Shown in pieces: positions 32,734 through 37,488 of a DNA stretch of 37,488 bases (its first letter is position 1; every line of letters starts with the position of its first letter). Under the pieces are notes generated by a model. It saw nothing but the letters and a program-made list of their open reading frames with translations. It was not told the DNA's origin and ran no database searches. The position numbers were made by a program, and so were the translations under genes. This DNA is from an uncultured Acidobacteriota bacterium (GTDB lineage Bacteria > Acidobacteriota > CAIWXX01): the NCBI GenBank assembly GCA_903916735.1, contig CAIWXX010000110.1:1-37488 (forward strand). The letters run 5' to 3'.

Positions 32734-35700
32734 ATGAAAATCACCAGGAAGTTCACGCATGAGGAAGGTAATCCGTACCAGGACATCCGCTTCGAGCGAC
32801 GTTCATCCGAGATCAAGAATCCTGACGGATCAACCGTTTTCAAATTGGATTCGATCCTTATCCCTGCCGATTGGTCGCAAGTGGCAACCGATATTCTGGC
32901 GCAAAAATACTTCCGCAAGGCTGGAGTTCCGCAGAAAAGCGCCGAGGAGATGGTGGTTCAGGGTGGAGAAACCGATGCGCGCCAGGTCTTCCACCGCCTT
33001 GCTGGTTGCTGGACTCACTGGGGGAAAAAATACGGCTACTTCACAGCGGAGACCGATGCGCAGGCCTTCTATGACGAGATGTGTTACATGTTGGCGGCGC
33101 AGATCGGCGCACCCAACTCTCCGCAATGGTTTAATACCGGACTCCACTTCGCCTATGGAATCAGCGGGCCTTCCCAGGGCCACTATTATGTCGATCCCGA
33201 TACAAAGCAGCTCGTTCGCGCGGACAACGCATACGAACACCCTCAGCCTCATGCCTGCTTCATCCAATCCGTCAGTGATGATCTCGTCAATGAGGGCGGT
33301 ATCATGGATCTCTGGGTGCGGGAAGCGCGTCTGTTCAAATACGGTTCCGGATCAGGCACGAATTTTTCATCGCTTCGTGGTGAGAACGAAAACCTCTCGG
33401 GTGGAGGCAGGTCTTCAGGCTTGATGTCGTTCCTCCGCATCGGCGATCGTGCGGCGGGTGCCATTAAATCAGGCGGCACAACGAGGCGGGCAGCGAAAAT
33501 GGTCTGTCTAGATCTGGATCATCCCGATATCGAAGCTTTCATCGACTGGAAGATTGTCGAAGAGCAGAAGGTTGCAGCGCTCGTGGCTGGCTCCCGGATC
33601 TGCAAGAAGCATCTGGAAACGATCTTTGATGCCTGCCGGCTCGATGATTCCCGAATCGAGATCGATCCGGCAAAAAATCTCGCACTCCGACAGGCTGTTC
33701 GCGATGCCCGTGTGGCGATGGTGCCAGAGGTCTATATCCGGCGAACACTCCAATATGCTACCCAAGGCCTTCCGGTCTTTCATTTTGAAGAGTATGACAC
33801 AGACTGGGATAGCCAGGCGTACGCGACGGTCTCCGGGCAGAATGCCAACACCAGCGTTCGCATCCCGAATGAGTTTTTCAGACGACTGGATCGGGATGGA
33901 GAGTGGACTCTCATCCGACGGGTGGACCGCAAGCCGGCAGCCACGGTTCCGGCTCGCACGCTGTGGGACAAGATCGCAACAGCGGCCTGGAGTTGCGCTG
34001 ATCCCGGCGTCCAGTTTGACACGACAATTAATGAATGGCACACCTGTCCGGCGGATGGCCGGATCAATGCGAGCAATCCCTGCTCGGAATACATGTTTCT
34101 CGACGATACGGCCTGCAATCTGGCTTCGATCAACCTGGCGAAGTTTCTCCGGGAAGATGGGAGCTTCGATATCGACGGCTATCGTCATGCGTGCCGCCTC
34201 TGGACGATTGTCCTCGAGATCAGTGTGCTCATGGCATCTTTCCCGAGCCGGCAGATCGCGTTGCGAAGCTACGAATTCCGGACGCTGGGGCTTGGCTATG
34301 CCAATCTTGGCACGCTCCTCATGCGCCTCGGCATTCCCTACAACTCGCCTAAAGGGGTTGCGATCTGCAGCGCGGTAACAGCAATCATGACTGGCGAAGC
34401 CTACGCGACATCGGCGGAAATGGCCGGTGAGTTAGGACCGTTCCCGGCCTACGAAAAAAACCAAGAAAGCATGCTGCGCGTCATTCGGAATCATCGGCGT
34501 GCAGCCTTTTCGGCGCCGGCCTCGTCCTACGAAGGCCTGTCGATTACACCGAAGGGAATTGATCCGGTTTTCTGCCCGGCCGATCTACTCGGGGCGGCCC
34601 ACGAGTGTTGGGATCGCGCTCTCGACCTCGGCGAAAAATTCGGCTATCGAAATGCGCAGACAACCGTCATCGCTCCGACCGGCACCATCGGCCTCGTCAT
34701 GGATTGCGATACGACGGGGGTGGAACCGGATTTCGCGCTTGTGAAATTCAAGAGACTGGCCGGCGGAGGATATTTCAAGATCATTAACCAGAGCATCCCG
34801 ATCGCTCTGCAGAAGCTGGGTTACGCGGCGACACAGATCGATGACATCATCACTTACTGCATCGGACGCCGGACTCTGCTCGGCGCACCTCACATCAATC
34901 ACGACTCGCTCCGCGTCAATGGGTTCGATGATGGAGCCATCCAGCGAGTGGAGGCGGAACTCAGCGCTGCTTTTGACATCACCTTCGCTTTCAACCGATG
35001 GACGCTCGGGGAGGAGTTCTGCCGGGAGAAGCTGTCACTGGATCCCGAGCAAACCAATGCCCTGCGCGCGATGGGTTTCACGCCGGAGCAGATCCAGGAA
35101 GCCAATGATTATTGCTGCGGCACCATGACGGTTGAAGGGGCGCCGCATCTTCAGGAAGAACATCTCGCTGTTTTCGATTGTGCGAACCGTTGCGGCCGCA
35201 AGGGGCGGCGCTTCATTCCAACGTCGGCTCACATCCACATGATGGCCGCCGCACAACCGTTCGTGACTGGAGCCATCAGCAAGACCATCAACATGCCGAA
35301 CGAGGCCACGATTGAGGATGTCAAGCGCGCCTATATGCACTCATGGCGATCGATGCTGAAGGCAGTGGCGCTTTACCGGGATGGATCAAAACTCAGCCAG
35401 CCGCTCTCGGCAGCTCTCGATGAGAGCGAGGGATCGATGGCGGAGGCTGTGGCAAGCGAAGATCCGGTGCGCAAGGTCTCGGAAAAAATCACTGAAAGAA
35501 TTGTCCTGCGGTATCTTGCGCGTCGTCGGCGCCTGCCGGATCGCCGCAGCGGCTATACGCAAAAGGCGAATGTCGGCGGACACAAAATTTACCTGCGAAC
35601 GGGCGAGTACGAAGATGGAACAATCGGCGAGATCTTCCTCGACATGCACAAGGAAGGCGCGGCGTTCCGTAGCTTGATGAACTGTTTCGCCATTGCCATC

Positions 35701-36222
35701 AGCCTGGGGCTGCAACATGGAGTGCCGCTTGAAGAGTACGTCGATGCATTCGTGTTCACGCGTTTCGAACCGAATGGGATCGTGACGGGCAACAACAAGA
35801 TCAAGATGGTGACATCGCTCATCGATTACATCTTCAGGGAACTGGCCATCAACTACCTCGGGCGCAATGATTTGGCCCAGGTCGGCGAAGACGATCTCCG
35901 CATGGATACCGTGAAGCGTGAGGAGCCGACGTTCGATGGCGAGGAGGTCGTCGAAGAACGCGTGATTGAAAACATCGGAGGCGCCGGTTCTCCGGCGCTG
36001 CTCGTCGCCGGCCAACGAGCCACCGGTTCAACCAGTTCGGCGGGGCGCGTGGCGGGAAGCATTTCGCGGACGACAGCGATCCCGCTGATCGAAGCCTATC
36101 GCCAGGCGCGCCTGAAGGGATACGAAGGCGATGCCTGTCGCGAGTGCGGCCAATTCACACTCATCCGCAACGGCACCTGCTTGAAGTGCGATACCTGCGG
36201 TGCAACGACCGGATGTTCGTAG
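32734..36222 (+). CDS. nrdJ: Adenosylcobalamin-dependent (class II) ribonucleotide reductase
   Basis: 1162 residues. It reduces ribonucleotides to deoxyribonucleotides in the cytoplasm, with coenzyme B12 as radical generator, so it is oxygen-independent. ATG 32734 is used since AGAGG lies eight bases upstream; the GTG two codons earlier is too close. The active-site pattern matches the Thermotoga enzyme in spacing: N448-P-C450-S-E452 (C450 as thiyl-radical cysteine), C461 eleven residues on, and partner C175 in HACFIQSV for the redox disulfide. Later blocks [26 protein letters not shown] and INMPNEAT are standard. The C-terminus has a zinc-ribbon-like Cys set (C1135, C1138, C1149, C1152, C1155) and a terminal C1161, likely the swinging reductant tail. 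The upstream region has two NrdR boxes and a terminator-like hairpin. Confidence 0.97.
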   Translation: MKITRKFTHEEGNPYQDIRFERRSSEIKNPDGSTVFKLDSILIPADWSQVATDILAQKYFRKAGVPQKSAEEMVVQGGETDARQVFHRLAGCWTHWGKKYGYFTAETDAQAFYDEMCYMLAAQIGAPNSPQWFNTGLHFAYGISGPSQGHYYVDPDTKQLVRADNAYEHPQPHACFIQSVSDDLVNEGGIMDLWVREARLFKYGSGSGTNFSSLRGENENLSGGGRSSGLMSFLRIGDRAAGAIKSGGTTRRAAKMVCLDLDHPDIEAFIDWKIVEEQKVAALVAGSRICKKHLETIFDACRLDDSRIEIDPAKNLALRQAVRDARVAMVPEVYIRRTLQYATQGLPVFHFEEYDTDWDSQAYATVSGQNANTSVRIPNEFFRRLDRDGEWTLIRRVDRKPAATVPARTLWDKIATAAWSCADPGVQFDTTINEWHTCPADGRINASNPCSEYMFLDDTACNLASINLAKFLREDGSFDIDGYRHACRLWTIVLEISVLMASFPSRQIALRSYEFRTLGLGYANLGTLLMRLGIPYNSPKGVAICSAVTAIMTGEAYATSAEMAGELGPFPAYEKNQESMLRVIRNHRRAAFSAPASSYEGLSITPKGIDPVFCPADLLGAAHECWDRALDLGEKFGYRNAQTTVIAPTGTIGLVMDCDTTGVEPDFALVKFKRLAGGGYFKIINQSIPIALQKLGYAATQIDDIITYCIGRRTLLGAPHINHDSLRVNGFDDGAIQRVEAELSAAFDITFAFNRWTLGEEFCREKLSLDPEQTNALRAMGFTPEQIQEANDYCCGTMTVEGAPHLQEEHLAVFDCANRCGRKGRRFIPTSAHIHMMAAAQPFVTGAISKTINMPNEATIEDVKRAYMHSWRSMLKAVALYRDGSKLSQPLSAALDESEGSMAEAVASEDPVRKVSEKITERIVLRYLARRRRLPDRRSGYTQKANVGGHKIYLRTGEYEDGTIGEIFLDMHKEGAAFRSLMNCFAIAISLGLQHGVPLEEYVDAFVFTRFEPNGIVTGNNKIKMVTSLIDYIFRELAINYLGRNDLAQVGEDDLRMDTVKREEPTFDGEEVVEERVIENIGGAGSPALLVAGQRATGSTSSAGRVAGSISRTTAIPLIEAYRQARLKGYEGDACRECGQFTLIRNGTCLKCDTCGATTGCS

Positions 36223-36494
36223 GCGGATATCTTGTCAAGCCCGGCAACTGGATGTTCACGTTTTCGTGGCATTCTGCAAGGAGAGGCAGCGAGGGGGCAG
36301 GGACGATGACATGGCCTTGCTTCGCTTTGGCCCGGGGGTCCGTTGAACCCTTTCCCTTCTTTGTGAGCGAAGCGATCTCAGCGCAGAAGGATGGCTCTAA
36401 GAAAGTGGTGGCCTCTGACTCATTCAAAATTCAGCCGGCAATAAAGGAAGCGGGAGACCGCTTTCTCACCGGCATGTGCATATCCATCGATGTG
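36223..36494. other. Intergenic DNA between converging genes
   Basis: Frames on both strands are open here (one continues from inside nrdJ, the other is 88 codons from TTG 36427), but neither shows family resemblance or a Shine-Dalgarno sequence. No clear terminator hairpin was found. A decayed gene fragment cannot be excluded. Confidence 0.35.
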
Positions 36495-37406
36495 TCATTT
36501 CTGAAGCAAGCCGGCGCGCATCAGGATTTGTTGGAGAATATTCCGGTCCTCTTCGGGCAGTGGCAGAAGTGGCGATCGCACAGGGCCGCCATAATAGCCC
36601 AAGAGATCCATCGCGGCCTTCAGGCCAGGGACGCCGAAGCGGGCGGTCACAGCCGTATTGGCTTCAATGAGCGGCAGCTGGATGGCGCGGGCCCCGGATA
36701 GATCGCCTTTCAAAAAACGATCGAGAAGATCGGCAAGTTGAGTCGCTGCGATGTTGGCCAAAGCAGCAATGCAGCCCACAGCGCCGACCGAAAGCGCCCC
36801 CAGGAAAAATCCGGCCGACCCTGCCAGTACCTGGAACTCGGCTTTGGTTTCATGCACGAGGAAGCCGATCTTCGCTACATCTCCGCCGCTCTCTTTCATT
36901 CCGATGATGTTGGGATGTGAGCTGAGGTTGATGACAGCCTGCGGCGGCAGGTCGATGCTTGTGTTGGCAGGGACATTGTAGAGAATCACGGGAATCGGAG
37001 ATGCATCCGCGACCGCATTGAAATGGTGTTCAAGGACAGGCGCCGTCATTCTCCCCTTGTAATAGCTGGGAGTGATGACCAGTGCGGCATCGGCGCCGGC
37101 TCTTGCCATGCGTCGCGTCAGATCAATCGTCGCCGCCGTTCCTTCCATGCCGGAACCGGCGATGAGCCGGCGCGTTGATGATACACTCTCTCGTAGAATG
37201 GTGACCATTTCGACACGCTCATCGGTCGTGAGCAATACATATTCGCCATTGGAGCCGCCGACGACGTAGCCTGATAGCGGCTGTGAATTCCAGCGTTTCA
37301 CATTGGCCAGCAGGTTCGCCTCATCCACTCGGCCTTCGGACGTGAATGGCGTTGGAATCGGAGGGAAGACACCCGCGAGAGACATGGGTCGATTCGGTGA
37401 AGTCAT
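36495..37406 (-). CDS. DapA-superfamily aldolase resembling 4-hydroxy-2-oxoglutarate aldolase (HOGA)
   Basis: About 303 residues from ATG 37406; ATG 37439 and TTG 37451 are also in frame and no start has a good Shine-Dalgarno sequence, so the N-terminus is uncertain. It is a class I aldolase of the dihydrodipicolinate synthase/N-acetylneuraminate lyase TIM-barrel family. The Schiff-base lysine is in NIIGMKESGGD, the catalytic tyrosine in VILYNVPANT, and the carboxylate-binding loop is GSNGEY rather than the GTTGE of DapA. GSNGE, ITPSYYKGRM, FQVLAGSAGF and FGVPGLKAAMDLLGYYGGP closely follow the mitochondrial HOGA enzyme as I remember it. That enzyme splits 4-hydroxy-2-oxoglutarate to pyruvate and glyoxylate in hydroxyproline breakdown. 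No other hydroxyproline gene is in the window, so the substrate is inferred. Confidence 0.85.
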   Translation of the reverse strand: MTSPNRPMSLAGVFPPIPTPFTSEGRVDEANLLANVKRWNSQPLSGYVVGGSNGEYVLLTTDERVEMVTILRESVSSTRRLIAGSGMEGTAATIDLTRRMARAGADAALVITPSYYKGRMTAPVLEHHFNAVADASPIPVILYNVPANTSIDLPPQAVINLSSHPNIIGMKESGGDVAKIGFLVHETKAEFQVLAGSAGFFLGALSVGAVGCIAALANIAATQLADLLDRFLKGDLSGARAIQLPLIEANTAVTARFGVPGLKAAMDLLGYYGGPVRSPLLPLPEEDRNILQQILMRAGLLQK

Positions 37407-37488
37407 TTCTTTTTCAAGCTCCGTGATAGAAACCGGCATTTTGGTAAACAACTGCCTGCAGAAGAGCCAGGGGGCGGAGGAGCAGAGG

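Noticed and set aside
36144-36701. 185-codon plus-strand frame spanning the nrdJ end and the aldolase gene
   Set aside because: It overlaps two well-supported genes, and its translation shows no family features.
1-37488. tRNA, rRNA, CRISPR array or intact insertion sequence
   Set aside because: No cloverleaf with a GTTCRANYC arm, no regularly spaced repeats and no transposase motifs were found on reading the intergenic stretches.

Overview
The window reads as a chromosomal segment of a Gram-negative bacterium with mid-50s G+C. Supporting this are a signal-peptide-bearing outer-membrane beta-barrel candidate, MltG, a prepilin peptidase, periplasmic DUF1573 and vWA proteins, and an NtrC-type sigma-54 activator. 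The gene families, the PKD/IPT secreted proteins and the palindromic intergenic repeats recall Acidobacteriota and neighbouring environmental lineages. That placement is an inference from family resemblance only. No rRNA, tRNA, CRISPR array or intact transposase was found.

Layout. 551-3199 is a G+C-rich secreted protein of unknown function behind a long leader. 3444-3821 is a broken threonine-dehydratase gene. 3875-8319 (minus) holds two secreted enzymes, a TIM-barrel glycosidase-like protein and a metzincin-like protease, with the same two-PKD plus IPT tail. Both have a CRP-type site (TGTGA-N6-TCAC) upstream, and the protease site sits exactly where class II CRP activation would need it. Divergent from them, 8434-10556 encodes a fused double-ATPase ABC protein and RuvX, followed by MltG (10654-11682). 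12262-15146 is a translationally coupled pair: a coiled-coil/PAS protein and a membrane vWA-zinc ribbon-FHA protein. They converge on a DUF1573 protein. A short-chain polyprenyl diphosphate synthase (16341) follows.

17427-23289 looks like one operon: a membrane-anchored unknown, an ABC-2 exporter ATPase and permease, a TPR-like exported protein, prepilin peptidase, and a membrane histidine kinase with no adjacent regulator. After a palindromic repeat come a GT4 glycosyltransferase and the HtpX protease behind a strong extended -10 promoter. Converging on HtpX is a two-gene operon (25873-30186) of a PDZ/multi-TM/GAF/PAS histidine kinase and its NtrC-like regulator. Next is an outer-membrane barrel protein (30444-32171). 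Divergent from it is nrdJ, the B12-dependent ribonucleotide reductase. Its near-consensus promoter is covered by two NrdR-box-like palindromes at the classic 32-bp spacing, and its leader contains a terminator-like hairpin. The window ends with an aldolase closely resembling mitochondrial 4-hydroxy-2-oxoglutarate aldolase.

The regulatory DNA is the most rewarding part: the CRP-type sites over the secreted enzyme pair, the NrdR boxes plus leader terminator before nrdJ, and the palindrome centred on the -10 of the ABC/RuvX operon. The most unusual protein system is the PAS/coiled-coil plus vWA-FHA pair. Start codons were moved from the longest reading frame wherever a Shine-Dalgarno sequence argued for it; GTG and TTG starts are frequent.
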